From G965267425 sp965267425 (lineage in GTDB: Bacteria > Bacteroidota > Bacteroidia > Flavobacteriales_E > Vicingaceae): DNA of 64,000 nt. The position numbers and the translations under genes were made by a program. Shown here in pieces: positions 33,546 through 43,080 of the stretch (its first letter is position 1; every line of letters begins with the position of its first letter). Location: contig OZ253959.1 of NCBI GenBank assembly GCA_965267425.1, forward strand, positions 868,001 to 932,000. Direction: 5' to 3'. The notes beneath the pieces were generated by a model. The model saw only the letters and a list, made by a program, of their open reading frames with translations, searched no databases and was not told the DNA's origin.

Positions 33546-35003
33546 TTAATTTTTCAGAGGAATGCGTTTTAGTGCCTCCTCCAAATAAGACCAAAATTTT
33601 TGAACCGAACTGATTTGAACTTTTTCATCCGGTGAATGTGCTCCTCTGATGTTAGGTCCGAAAGAAATCATTTCCATTCCGGGGTAATTTGATCCAAGAA
33701 TACCGCACTCCAAACCAGCATGACATGCATTTACAAGTGCATCGCCATCAAACAATTCAGAATAGAGGTCACTCATGGTCTTTATGATACGGGCATCTGG
33801 ATTGGGTGTCCATCCGGGGTAGGCACCTGCAAATTCAACATCCGCATTAATAAAACTCAATAATCCTTTGATGACATTTGCTTCATCCATCTTTTCAGAA
33901 TCTACCGAACTTCTGCAAAGGCACTGAACCGAATAATTTCCATTTTTCAATTCTATTCGTGAAACATTGTTAGAAGTTTGAACGAGATCTTCAATGTCCG
34001 GACTCATTCTATATATCCCATTGGGACATCCGGCAATTACATTTAGAAATTTTGTCTGAAACTCTCCATTCATTACCTGGTCAGGAGTATCGGTTGGAGA
34101 AATTAAAATTTCCAGGTTAGGATCGGTTGTCCGGTATTCTTCTTTTAATATGTTGGAAATGGATTGAACAGCATCATTTACAGCAGTCGGATCTGAACAA
34201 GCAAATACGGTTTGTGATTCTCTTGGAATGGCATTTCTCAATCCTCCGCCATCGATAGATGCAATTGCAACGGACGTCTTATCAGCAATAAAATGTAGTA
34301 CTCTGTTCATTAATTTATTGGCGTTGCCTCGACCCAAATGAATGTCCATTCCTGAATGCCCTCCGGTTAACCCTTTTACCTGAAGTTTCATTCCTTGCAT
34401 ATTCTGCTCAATTGCAACTGTCTCATATTGTCCAGTGCCTGTAATGTCAATACCTCCTGCACAACCAATGGTGAGTTCTCTATCATCTTCTGTATCCAGG
34501 TTCAACATTATTTTGGCGTTCAACAATCCCCCTTTTAAACCCAAAGCACCTGTCATTCCGGTTTCTTCATCTATGGTAAAAAGCGCTTCAATTTCGGGAT
34601 GTTGTAAATCACTGGAAGCCAATATTGACATGATGGCTGCGACGCCAATCCCATTATCCGCTCCTAATGTTGTTCCTTCTGCTTTCACCCAATCATTGTC
34701 AACCATCATTTCAATCCCTTGTGTGTCAAAATTGAAGTCTGTATCGGCATTCTTTTGATGAACCATGTCCAGATGACTTTGAATGACAACAGTTTCTCGG
34801 TTTTCCATTCCGGGAGTAGCTGGTTTCTTGATTAGAACATTGCCAACTTCGTCAACCGAGGTTTCAAGATTTAAATCTTCACCAAATTTTCTAATGAAAG
34901 CAATCACCCGTTCTTCTTTCTTGGATGCGCGAGGTACCGCGTTTAAATCGGCAAAATGATTCCACAATTCCTTAGGTTGTAATGTTCGAATAGCTTCTGA
35001 CAT
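33546..35003 (-). CDS. pepD: Aminoacyl-histidine dipeptidase (PepD-like, M20 family)
   Basis: This 485-residue cytosolic zinc dipeptidase of the M20C group splits X-His and other dipeptides. Metal-binding motifs are QSHLDMVH (first His and Asp ligands), the bridging Asp in TLGADNGIG, and the catalytic pair FTIDEETGMTGA. The dimerisation lid lies between the two catalytic halves, and the C-terminal GAHSPDEKVQI supplies the last His ligand. The ATG at 35003 matches the family N-terminus (SEAIRTLQPKELW). The TTG 18 bp upstream adds only six residues. Confidence 0.94.
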   Translation of the reverse strand: MSEAIRTLQPKELWNHFADLNAVPRASKKEERVIAFIRKFGEDLNLETSVDEVGNVLIKKPATPGMENRETVVIQSHLDMVHQKNADTDFNFDTQGIEMMVDNDWVKAEGTTLGADNGIGVAAIMSILASSDLQHPEIEALFTIDEETGMTGALGLKGGLLNAKIMLNLDTEDDRELTIGCAGGIDITGTGQYETVAIEQNMQGMKLQVKGLTGGHSGMDIHLGRGNANKLMNRVLHFIADKTSVAIASIDGGGLRNAIPRESQTVFACSDPTAVNDAVQSISNILKEEYRTTDPNLEILISPTDTPDQVMNGEFQTKFLNVIAGCPNGIYRMSPDIEDLVQTSNNVSRIELKNGNYSVQCLCRSSVDSEKMDEANVIKGLLSFINADVEFAGAYPGWTPNPDARIIKTMSDLYSELFDGDALVNACHAGLECGILGSNYPGMEMISFGPNIRGAHSPDEKVQISSVQKFWSYLEEALKRIPLKN

Positions 35004-35168
35004 AGTGTATTTTTTTTTCAAAAATAATGGAAATAAACTGCTTATTGATGAATATCGCTTTGCGTATTTGCTTTATTGTATATCCTGATTTTAATCATAA
35101 ATTTAAAAAGGGTATCATCACTGTTTGGGATGATACTTATGTAGATATTGTCATAAATAAAAATTCTC

Positions 35169-35540
35169 ATGGAAGGAAAACAGCAGATTTATTATTCGTT
35201 TGGTGAATTAGCCTGGGCTGTGGCAAAAGCAGACGGAAAAGTTCAGGTGGAAGAAAAGCACAAATTTCAGCAAATCATGAAAGCTGAGTCTGAAAACAAT
35301 GATTTGGATTTTGATATTTCTGAAATCATTTTTTTAATCATGGAAAGAGATACCATTCCCATTGAACATATATACAATGATGCGCTCAAAAACATGAGAA
35401 GCCACAGTTATTTTTTGACCGATGACATGAAATCCAAATTTGTCAATATTCTTCAAAAGATTGCTGAAGCATTTGATAACGCATCTCAGGAAGAGCTTGC
35501 GTTAATTGAACGGTTCGAGAAAGATATCGCCTCAATTTAA
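35169..35540 (+). CDS. TerB-like helical protein
   Basis: This 123-residue all-helical protein has a TerB-like opening (YSFGELAWAVAKADGKVQVE). In that family an acidic helix-turn near ADGKV binds metal, and members are associated with stress and membrane complexes. The rest (KFVNILQKIAEAFDNASQEE) is consistent with the TerB helical bundle. No signal peptide is present, and the partner is unknown. Its 3' end overlaps the convergent glycosyltransferase gene by 9 bp. Confidence 0.68.
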   Translation: MEGKQQIYYSFGELAWAVAKADGKVQVEEKHKFQQIMKAESENNDLDFDISEIIFLIMERDTIPIEHIYNDALKNMRSHSYFLTDDMKSKFVNILQKIAEAFDNASQEELALIERFEKDIASI

Positions 35541-36839
35541 ACTTTTGGCATTTGCCTTTGTCGGCAAATCTTTAGGTCGACACATAGCCAGAGCAATAAT
35601 GATCAAGAAAACACCATACGTAAGAACCTTGAAATGATCATAATATTGGTGAAAATGCCCGAGAATCAAATTGGCATTGGTTAATAGGTAAGCAATTCCC
35701 AGCAAGGCAATCAAACTATTTCTTCGTAAAACAGAAAAGGATTTTTCTACAATAAATACCTGATAATAATAGTAACTGAGATATGCCAAAGCAGGGAAAA
35801 TAAAGTAAAAAGCATAATGTTGTTGATGTGGAAACAACAACGGAATCATAATAAAGATGTATGAAGTTTCGTACAACATACGCAACCGGTTTCTCATTTT
35901 CTTAAAAGGCCAGCCATGCATAAAATAAAGGGTTAAGAGAACAAAGAACAGACGCACCCCTTGTATCACCCATTTCAAATTTTCCATTCCAATATTCATA
36001 ATATTCCTTTTGATGTCAAGCGTATATTTATTGCCAGCGTTTTCCACCAAAAGAGTAGACAACAAGGTTGTTATCGAATGAAAACTTCGTTCAGATACAT
36101 CTAATATATGTTCATTGTTTAAGGGGTTAATTAGATTCCATCTTTCTGACAGCAAATACATATGATAGTCCCAACCCAGAAATAATACAGGTACAAACGT
36201 CAATACAACCAGATATCCTAGGGTTGCAAGCACGGTTTTCCATTCAGCTCGATAGAGTAGGTAAGGAATCAATAATAACGGCATCAATTTGATATTGATA
36301 CCAAGCGCAATTAATAGACCTGCCCTTCCATATTTTTTTCGATGCATCTGAAACAAACCTTCAAGCGAAAGGTACAGCATGAAAATGGTCATTTGAGCCA
36401 GGTGTAAATTATCGCGAATGAATCGCGCCAGGAATATTAAGATGAACAGAGAAATGCCGAACCGGACTTCTTTTTTCAAATCTTGAATTCCAGAGAAAAA
36501 TAGCAGTATAATCCATGACCGATAAATAAACAATACGTTGAACAACAGCCAAATAAACGTTACGGTTTTAACCGATAATAAGGTAAACGGACTGAGAAAT
36601 ACAGCAAATAAGACGCTGTAATAGTAATGGTACCAATCATTGTATAATGTGGTATAAATGTTCTTTTCTTTCAACAAATCCGATGCCGCTCCAAAGAAAA
36701 TGGCAAAATCGCCTCTGATTTGAGCCTCAAAATAGAGAACAACAATAACCACGATGCCAATCACGTATGGAACCCATTTGTGCTGAAAAAAGGAATACAA
36801 TCTTTTCATCGAGGGGCAAATATCAGACATTCTTGGCAT
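35532..36839 (-). CDS. GT87-like polyprenol-sugar-dependent mannosyl/glycosyltransferase (DUF2029)
   Basis: This 435-residue polytopic protein has about 10-12 predicted membrane helices across its length, including the stretch FFSGIQDLKKEVRFGISLFI. Features of the DUF2029/GT-C group are an acidic pair in the first loop (EAQIRGDFAIFFGAASDLL) and a long periplasmic loop after helix 7 (around residues 225-290). These enzymes use polyprenyl-phosphate sugars as donors. The acceptor is unknown. The start is uncertain between ATGs at 36839 and 36809 (MKRLYSF). It overlaps the TerB-like gene by 9 bp, converging. Confidence 0.72.
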   Translation of the reverse strand: MPRMSDICPSMKRLYSFFQHKWVPYVIGIVVIVVLYFEAQIRGDFAIFFGAASDLLKEKNIYTTLYNDWYHYYYSVLFAVFLSPFTLLSVKTVTFIWLLFNVLFIYRSWIILLFFSGIQDLKKEVRFGISLFILIFLARFIRDNLHLAQMTIFMLYLSLEGLFQMHRKKYGRAGLLIALGINIKLMPLLLIPYLLYRAEWKTVLATLGYLVVLTFVPVLFLGWDYHMYLLSERWNLINPLNNEHILDVSERSFHSITTLLSTLLVENAGNKYTLDIKRNIMNIGMENLKWVIQGVRLFFVLLTLYFMHGWPFKKMRNRLRMLYETSYIFIMIPLLFPHQQHYAFYFIFPALAYLSYYYYQVFIVEKSFSVLRRNSLIALLGIAYLLTNANLILGHFHQYYDHFKVLTYGVFLIIIALAMCRPKDLPTKANAKSLN

Positions 36840-36910
36840 AAAAAGTATTCGGCATCTGTCAGATATAATTCATCGTTTAGTTTACGCTTTTCGCACAATT
36901 GATATTCAAA

Positions 36911-36926
36911 TATGACGGTCGTCATA
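36911..36926. promoter_or_regulatory. FNR-like operator upstream of ccoI
   Basis: TATGAC-GGTC-GTCATA is a perfect inverted repeat. It matches the general form ATGAY-N4-RTCAT shared with two other sites in the cbb3 region and is close to the FNR consensus TTGAT-N4-ATCAA. Its centre (36918.5) is 44.5 bp before the ccoI ATG. TAATTTG at 36950-36956 resembles a slightly short -7 element. Confidence 0.6.
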
Positions 36927-36962
36927 CGATTTGAAAATAGTTGTTAAGTAATTTGCAGGGTC

Positions 36963-39341
36963 ATGAAAGTGAAGGAAAAGGTATTGCATAATTGCTTTCA
37001 TTGTGGAGATGAATGTGGAACGTCCATTGAGGTTGAGCATAAATATTTCTGCTGCCATGGATGTAGGACTGTTTTTGAGTTACTCAACGAAAGCGGTTTC
37101 AGTGATTATTACAACATAGAATCAACTCCTGGAATTAAACTAAAAAACTGGACAAACCAAGACTACACTTACCTTGATCAACCAGAAATATCTTCACCTC
37201 TCATAGAATTTGAAGAAGGAACACATTCCACCATTCGACTTTCATTGCCTCAAATTCATTGCAGTAGTTGCATTTGGCTGTTGGAAAAACTACCTGCACT
37301 GTGCAAGGGCGTTTTGAATTGTAGGGTGAATTTTGTTCAGAAGGAAGCACGCATTGTGTATGATAATGAACAAACCTCTTTTGGTGAAATTGCCAAAGTC
37401 CTTCATTCGATAGGTTATGCTCCGCACATTAACCTTGATTCCGCACAGTCATCAACTGACAATGGTTTGAAACAAGAATCATTGAGATTAGGTGTGGCCG
37501 CATTTTGTTTTGGCAATATTATGCTGTTCAGCTTTCCTGAATATCTTCCCGGAGATGCACCTGTAGATGAATTTCGAGACTACTTTGCCTTTTTGAATAT
37601 TCTGCTGTCTTTACCTGTTTTGTTATATGCTGCAAGACCATATTTTTCTTCGGCCTGGAAGGGGTTGATCAACAAATCGTTGAATATAGATGTACCCATT
37701 ACATTAGGAGCCATTACACTCTTCGTTAAGAGTTTATTTGATATTGTTTTGGATATAGGCCCCGGATATTTAGACTCCTTATCTGGACTTATCTTTTTTC
37801 TATTGATTGGTAGGTGGTTTCAGGCAAAATCATATCGTTCCCTTTCCTTTGATCGAAATTATAAATCGTTCTTTCCGATAGCGGTGGTAAAAAAAGAAAA
37901 TGGAAATTCTGAATTCGTGTCCATTGAAAAGATTGCTCCAGGTGATGAGATACACATTAAATCAGGGGAATTGATTCCATGTGATTCTATTCTGTTATCT
38001 GAGGAGGCAAGTTTTGACTTTAGTTTCATAACGGGTGAAGCACTATTGGTTTCCAAAAAGAAGGGAGATGTCATAAAAGGAGGCGCCAGATTGATGGGGA
38101 AATCAGTTGATTTAGTGGTAGAGAAAAAAGTTGATCAAGGTTATTTAACAAGACTTTGGAATGATAGCAATGAAAAGAAAAACAATCATTCTATTCAAGC
38201 GCTGGTAGATGTATTGAGCAAATATTTTACCATTGGCTTATTAATCATTGCCTTGTCTACCTTATTATTTTGGCTGTTCAAAGACCGTTCAATTGCATTA
38301 CATGCCTTCACATCCGTTTTGATTGTTGCATGTCCTTGTGCTTTGGCGTTGGCTGTTCCATTTACGTATGGAAGTGCCATGCGTTGGTTGGGAAATTTGG
38401 GTATGTTTCTTAAAAATGCTCAGGTTACAGAGCAATTAGCTTCCATTGAAAATGTTGTTTTTGACAAAACTGGAACATTGAGTGATCAGGAACAATATAG
38501 TGTAGAATTTATAGGCCCTCCATTGAGCCGAGAAGAAATGGATATGATTGTTACGGTGGCAGACAATTCAACACACCCTCTTAGTTCGGCGGTAAGTAAT
38601 TCATTGTTAGGAAATGCTGAAGTTGCGATCGACCATTGGGAAGAAATAGCGGGTCAAGGTATTGTGGCCATGTGCAATGATGTTGAAGTGAGATTGGGAT
38701 CAGCCTCATTCACAAAGGTTCCGGAAGTTCAAAACGAAAACGCAACTGCGGTTTACGTGAGTTTCAATGGGATATTCCGTGGAAAGTTTAACGTGAAATC
38801 ATTGTACCGACCAGGTCTTAAATCCATGTTTAAACAGCTTCGTAGGCAATGGAAATTATTTCTCTTATCCGGAGATGTGGATGCCGATCGTTCCAGATTG
38901 GAAACCATTTTTGGTCAATCAAATGAAATGCATTTTCAACAATCCCCTTCAGACAAAAAGAACTTCATAGAACGGCTATCAGCATCATCACCCTCCATGA
39001 TGGTCGGAGATGGGTTTAACGATAGTGGTGCAATGAAAGTTGCAGATGTTGGTGTTGCCGTGGCAGACGATATTCATCGATTTTCACCTTCTTCAGATGT
39101 TATTATTCAAGGCAATCAGTTAACCATGTTGCCTGAAATTCTTGTGTATAGTAGGCGAGCAGTAAACATTGTGAAATTGAATTTTACGGTGGCTCTTTTA
39201 TACAATCTGGTAGGGTTAATGCTGGCCGTATCCGGTGTGCTTTCTCCACTTTATGCAGCTATTTTAATGCCGGTAAGCTCTTTAACAGTCGTTGTAATAG
39301 CGTTCCTGTTAACCTTTCTTTTTCGCCCTAAAAAAGGGTAA
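36963..39341 (+). CDS. ccoI: cbb3 oxidase copper-loading P-type ATPase CcoI
   Basis: This 792-residue P1B-type ATPase pumps copper for cbb3 oxidase assembly. Its N-terminus has a Cys-rich ribbon (CFHCGDECGTSIEVEHKYFC, then CHGC). An HMA domain holds CSSC at about residues 99-102 (IHCSSCIWLLEKL). Of about eight membrane helices, the one with C457-P458-C459 lines the metal path. Catalytic D501 lies in DKTGTLSD, HPLSSAV is the P1B HP motif, and VGDGFNDSG is the hinge. The cbb3 genes follow on the same strand after 97 bp (to ccoS), and the putative FNR-like operator lies upstream. Confidence 0.93.
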   Translation: MKVKEKVLHNCFHCGDECGTSIEVEHKYFCCHGCRTVFELLNESGFSDYYNIESTPGIKLKNWTNQDYTYLDQPEISSPLIEFEEGTHSTIRLSLPQIHCSSCIWLLEKLPALCKGVLNCRVNFVQKEARIVYDNEQTSFGEIAKVLHSIGYAPHINLDSAQSSTDNGLKQESLRLGVAAFCFGNIMLFSFPEYLPGDAPVDEFRDYFAFLNILLSLPVLLYAARPYFSSAWKGLINKSLNIDVPITLGAITLFVKSLFDIVLDIGPGYLDSLSGLIFFLLIGRWFQAKSYRSLSFDRNYKSFFPIAVVKKENGNSEFVSIEKIAPGDEIHIKSGELIPCDSILLSEEASFDFSFITGEALLVSKKKGDVIKGGARLMGKSVDLVVEKKVDQGYLTRLWNDSNEKKNNHSIQALVDVLSKYFTIGLLIIALSTLLFWLFKDRSIALHAFTSVLIVACPCALALAVPFTYGSAMRWLGNLGMFLKNAQVTEQLASIENVVFDKTGTLSDQEQYSVEFIGPPLSREEMDMIVTVADNSTHPLSSAVSNSLLGNAEVAIDHWEEIAGQGIVAMCNDVEVRLGSASFTKVPEVQNENATAVYVSFNGIFRGKFNVKSLYRPGLKSMFKQLRRQWKLFLLSGDVDADRSRLETIFGQSNEMHFQQSPSDKKNFIERLSASSPSMMVGDGFNDSGAMKVADVGVAVADDIHRFSPSSDVIIQGNQLTMLPEILVYSRRAVNIVKLNFTVALLYNLVGLMLAVSGVLSPLYAAILMPVSSLTVVVIAFLLTFLFRPKKG

Positions 39342-39348
39342 TCAACAA

Positions 39349-39366
39349 ATATGATATAAATCATAT
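39349..39366. promoter_or_regulatory. FNR-like operator upstream of ccoS/ccoNO
   Basis: ATATGAT-ATAA-ATCATAT is a perfect 18-bp inverted repeat. Its core (39351-39364) is ATGAT-ATAA-ATCAT, the same form as the site at 46484-46497 and similar to the FNR consensus TTGAT-N4-ATCAA. It is centred 81.5 bp before the ccoS ATG and directly follows the ccoI stop, so it likely controls a promoter for ccoS onwards. Confidence 0.7.
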
Positions 39367-39438
39367 CACCGCCTGATATAGCACATGAACATTGGGATGT
39401 TCGTTTGCTTGTTTTGTATGGTCAAACCTGTTATTCAG

Positions 39439-39609
39439 ATGAGTACAATATTTATTTTGATTGGAATAAGCATCGTAATTGCAGGGCTCTTTTTAGCAGC
39501 TTTTTTATGGGCGGTTCGATCAGGACAATATGATGATGATTTTGGTCCATCGGTGCGCATTTTGTTTGACAACGATTCAAAGAATAAAAAATCTAAAACT
39601 GATTCTTAA
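39439..39609 (+). CDS. ccoS: cbb3 oxidase assembly protein CcoS
   Basis: The 56-residue protein has one N-terminal membrane helix (STIFILIGISIVIAGLFLAA) followed by AAFLWAVRSGQYDDDFGPSV, the defining CcoS sequence. CcoS is needed to insert heme and copper cofactors into CcoN. The ATG at 39439 is chosen because the family N-terminus begins there; an upstream ATG at 39385 would add 18 unrelated residues. The stop overlaps the ccoNO ATG by 1 base, so translation is coupled. Confidence 0.9.
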   Translation: MSTIFILIGISIVIAGLFLAAFLWAVRSGQYDDDFGPSVRILFDNDSKNKKSKTDS

Positions 39610-41738
39610 TGGAACTTCAAAAGTTTTCTTACGACAATAAGATTGTTAAATGGTTTGCATTTGCAACCATGTTTTGGGGCATTATAGGCATGATAGTTGG
39701 TTTACTTGTTGCCTTGCAATTTGTGTTTCCTGCATTAAATTTTGAACTCCCGTATACCACTTTTGGTAGAACTCGTCCGCTGCATACCAATGCGGTCATT
39801 TTTGCCTTTGTTGGAAATGGAATATTTACCGGAGTTTATTATTCGTTGCAACGTTTGCTTAAAACCAGAATGTACAGCGATATGCTCAGTAAGATAAACT
39901 TCTGGGGATGGCAATTAATTATTGTAGCAGCGGCACTTACACTATTGGCTGGAATTACAACCGGGAAGGAGTATGCAGAACTTGAATGGCCCATTGACAT
40001 AGCCATTGCCGGCATCTGGGTGGTTTTTGGATGGAATATGTTTGCTACGATTCTGAAACGTCGTGAACGTCATTTGTACGTGGCCATTTGGTTCTACATT
40101 GCAACGTTTGTAACAGTGGCGGTATTGCACATTGTCAATTCATTTGAACTTCCGGTTACATTTCTGAAAAGTTATTCCTGGTATGCCGGGGTTCAAGATG
40201 CATTGGTTCAATGGTGGTATGGTCACAATGCTGTGGCATTTTTCCTGACCACACCTTACCTCGGCCTGATGTACTATTTTGTTCCTAAGGCTGCCAACCG
40301 TCCGGTATATTCATATCGATTGTCCATCATACACTTTTGGGCCTTGATTTTTCTTTACATCTGGGCAGGTCCTCATCACTTATTGTATACTGCTTTACCT
40401 GACTGGGCACAGACATTGGGAGTGGTATTTTCATTCATGCTAATTGCCCCATCTTGGGGAGGAATGATCAACGGCTTGTTAACCTTGCGTGGGGCATGGG
40501 ACAGAGTTAGAGATAGCGTGGTATTAAAATTTATGGTAGTTGCCATTACATGTTATGGTATGGCCACGTTTGAAGGCCCTATGTTGTCCTTGCGATTTTT
40601 TAATTCCATTGCTCACTTTACAGATTGGATTGTTGCACACGTTCATGTTGGAGCGTTGGGATGGAATGGTTTCTTGACGTTTGGTATGATTTACTGGCTT
40701 ATTCCTAAACTCTATGGAAAGGCGTTGCATTCGCAACGAATGGCGAACGCGCACTTCTGGATTGGCACGCTGGGAATTATCTTTTATGCCCTTCCGATGT
40801 ATTGGGCTGGATTTACGCAAAGTTTGATGTGGAAAGAATTTACAGCAGATGGTTTTCTTGCGTATCCCAATTTCCTTGAAACAGTAACTCAGATTATGCC
40901 GATGTATGGTTTGAGAGCTTTCGGTGGACTGTTGTATGTGACAGGTGTAGTCATCATGATTGTAAATATTACAAAAACTGTGAAGCAGGGAGAATACATT
41001 GGAGATGAGACTGCTGAAGCTCCAGCATTAGCACCTGTGTATAATCGCGAAAAAGGAGAGCACTGGCACAGATGGATAGAACGAAAACCAACACAATTGA
41101 TGATAGCTGCAACTGTGGTGATATTAATCGGTGGAATCTTTGAGTTGATTCCTACCTTCCTGGTTAAGTCCAATGTTCCCACCATTTCTGCGGTTAAACC
41201 TTATACACCGTTGGAATTGGAAGGAAGAGACATATACATCAGGGAAGGATGTTATACATGTCACTCGCAGATGATCCGACCGTTTAGACATGAAACTGAA
41301 CGTTATGGAGAATATTCTAAAGCCGGAGAATTTGTTTACGACCATCCGTTTCAATGGGGTTCCAAACGTACAGGTCCTGACTTGCACCGTGTTGGAGGGA
41401 AATATTCTGACGGATGGCACTACAACCACATGTGGGATCCTACATCAATGTCAACGGGTTCCATCATGCCTTCTTATCCATGGTTGCTGGAAGACAAAGT
41501 AGATACGTCGATAACGGCTGCAAAAATTAGAGCCATGACCACTTTAGGAGTGCCTTATGAAGAAGGGTATGATAAAATCGCGGTGGAGGATTTGATGGCA
41601 CAAGGTAATCAAGTAGTGGAACGATTGAAAACCGAACTACCGAATATTCAAACCGAAGCTGATAGAGAAATTATAGCCCTTATTGCCTATTTGCAAAGAT
41701 TGGGTACAGATATCAAAGTTGAAACTGCAAACCAATAG
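39609..41738 (+). CDS. ccoNO: Fused cbb3-type oxidase subunits I and II (CcoNO)
   Basis: The 709-residue protein joins the catalytic heme b/b3-CuB subunit CcoN (about 1-470, 12 helices) to the monoheme cytochrome c subunit CcoO. CcoN His ligands are visible in RPLHTNAVIFAF, WWYGHNAVAFFLTTPYLG, GPHHLLYTALPD and VAHVHVGALGWNG. The CcoO part (about 490-709) has one membrane helix (LMIAATVVILIGGIFELIP) and a c-type heme site C548-YT-C551-H552, followed by SQMIRPFRHETERYGEYSKA. The complex reduces oxygen to water with very high affinity and pumps protons. Such a fusion of N and O is usual in Bacteroidota but not in Proteobacteria. Confidence 0.95.
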   Translation: MELQKFSYDNKIVKWFAFATMFWGIIGMIVGLLVALQFVFPALNFELPYTTFGRTRPLHTNAVIFAFVGNGIFTGVYYSLQRLLKTRMYSDMLSKINFWGWQLIIVAAALTLLAGITTGKEYAELEWPIDIAIAGIWVVFGWNMFATILKRRERHLYVAIWFYIATFVTVAVLHIVNSFELPVTFLKSYSWYAGVQDALVQWWYGHNAVAFFLTTPYLGLMYYFVPKAANRPVYSYRLSIIHFWALIFLYIWAGPHHLLYTALPDWAQTLGVVFSFMLIAPSWGGMINGLLTLRGAWDRVRDSVVLKFMVVAITCYGMATFEGPMLSLRFFNSIAHFTDWIVAHVHVGALGWNGFLTFGMIYWLIPKLYGKALHSQRMANAHFWIGTLGIIFYALPMYWAGFTQSLMWKEFTADGFLAYPNFLETVTQIMPMYGLRAFGGLLYVTGVVIMIVNITKTVKQGEYIGDETAEAPALAPVYNREKGEHWHRWIERKPTQLMIAATVVILIGGIFELIPTFLVKSNVPTISAVKPYTPLELEGRDIYIREGCYTCHSQMIRPFRHETERYGEYSKAGEFVYDHPFQWGSKRTGPDLHRVGGKYSDGWHYNHMWDPTSMSTGSIMPSYPWLLEDKVDTSITAAKIRAMTTLGVPYEEGYDKIAVEDLMAQGNQVVERLKTELPNIQTEADREIIALIAYLQRLGTDIKVETANQ

Positions 41739-41743
41739 TAGTT

Positions 41744-41941
41744 ATGTTAAAATTTATCAAACATCACATGACCGGTATAGATAACATTGAAATTTTTCCG
41801 GTGATATCATTTACCATATTCTTTTTGTTCTTCTTGGTATTGATTGTTTGGGTAATCAAGAGCGACAAAGGTCACATTACCCAAATGTCAGAAATGCCAT
41901 TGGATCATCAAACAAATGCTTCTAAAAAATCTATGTTATGA
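41744..41941 (+). CDS. ccoQ: Small cbb3 oxidase subunit/assembly factor CcoQ
   Basis: The 65-residue protein has one membrane helix (FPVISFTIFFLFFLVLIVWVI at about 18-38) and a short polar tail (KSDKGHITQMSEMPLDH). Size, position between ccoNO and ccoP, and topology fit CcoQ/FixQ, which stabilises the complex and links CcoP to CcoNO. The sequence itself is too short for a firm motif-based assignment. Its stop overlaps the ccoP ATG by 4 bases (ATGA). Confidence 0.82.
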   Translation: MLKFIKHHMTGIDNIEIFPVISFTIFFLFFLVLIVWVIKSDKGHITQMSEMPLDHQTNASKKSML

Positions 41942-43053
41942 CTAAAGTTAAAAGGAATCTCGTTGCTTTTTTTGTGTTGCTCGCATTGCCTGGATTGGCT
42001 GCAAATAAAATTGGTATTTCGGACGGAATGTTGTTGGTATTGATGATTGCATTGATAGGTGTCTTATTGATGATCATTTCCTTTTTGACCAATTCCATTC
42101 GAAACTTAGCACGTAATAAGGAGTTATGGAAAAATGTATGGGACAAGTCAAAAAAGGCTTCAGTCATTCTCATCCTAGGTGGTTTGGTGACGGCGCCAAA
42201 AAATAGTTTGGCGGCATCTGGAAGTGAATTTGTTTTAAATCAAACCAACTTTTGGTTTTTGGTTGGCATTATTGTGGTCTTGTTGTTGGTGGTCATTTAT
42301 TTATTGAACACGCTTCAAGGGTTGTTAAATCAATTGGCTCCGAAAGAGGAAACAGCTCCGGGATTTTTAGAATCTGTATCCCAGCAATTGACAGATGCTA
42401 TTCCCATCGAAAGAGAAAGCGAGGTGCTGACCGATCATGATTATGACGGAATCAAAGAATTGGACAACAACTTACCTCCTTGGTGGGTAGCCATGTTTTA
42501 CATCACTATTATATTCAGTGTTGTATACATATTCAGGTATCACATTAATGGTAGTGGTCAGGTCATGATGGATGAGTACAAGGCTGAAATTATTGCTGCG
42601 GAGGAGTTAAAAGCGCTTGTTGCAGCGGACGGCCCTGTGTTAGATGCATCCACCGTAACTTTGTATACCGGTGATATGACCAGTGCAAAACAGATTTATC
42701 AGGCCAATTGTGCAAGTTGTCATGGTGGTGCTGGTGAAGGAGGTGTAGGTCCAAATTTAACAGATGAGTATTGGAAACATGGCGGTGGAATAAGTAACCT
42801 CTTTGCCACCATTCAAAATGGTGTACCGGCAAAAGGAATGATTTCCTGGAAAAGTATATTGAAGCCAGAAAAGATTCGTGAAGTAGCTAGTTATATTTTG
42901 ACCATGCAAGGAACGAACCCTCCGAATGGCAAGGCTCCCGAAGGAGATTTATGGGTAGCACCTGAACCCGTGAAGGAGGATTCAACAAATACAGAAGAGA
43001 TGCAAGCGGATGCTGATACTACTATGGTTGATTCTTCTGATACAGAAATATGA
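41938..43053 (+). CDS. ccoP: cbb3 oxidase cytochrome c subunit CcoP (monoheme)
   Basis: The 371-residue electron-donating subunit has an N-terminal hydrophobic helix (LVAFFVLLALPGLA) and another at about residue 30. Two or three more helices follow, including the CcoP-characteristic NNLPPWWVAMFYITIIFSVV. The C-terminal cytochrome domain has a single heme site C258-AS-C261-H262 in YQANCASCHGG, with GVGPNLTDEYWKHGGG as its distal part. Classic CcoP has two CxxCH sites; here only one exists. A low-complexity Asp/Glu/Thr tail closes the protein. It is translationally coupled to ccoQ. Confidence 0.92.
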   Translation: MTKVKRNLVAFFVLLALPGLAANKIGISDGMLLVLMIALIGVLLMIISFLTNSIRNLARNKELWKNVWDKSKKASVILILGGLVTAPKNSLAASGSEFVLNQTNFWFLVGIIVVLLLVVIYLLNTLQGLLNQLAPKEETAPGFLESVSQQLTDAIPIERESEVLTDHDYDGIKELDNNLPPWWVAMFYITIIFSVVYIFRYHINGSGQVMMDEYKAEIIAAEELKALVAADGPVLDASTVTLYTGDMTSAKQIYQANCASCHGGAGEGGVGPNLTDEYWKHGGGISNLFATIQNGVPAKGMISWKSILKPEKIREVASYILTMQGTNPPNGKAPEGDLWVAPEPVKEDSTNTEEMQADADTTMVDSSDTEI

Positions 43054-43080
43054 TTGAAAAGTTTATTAGCCTTTTAATCT

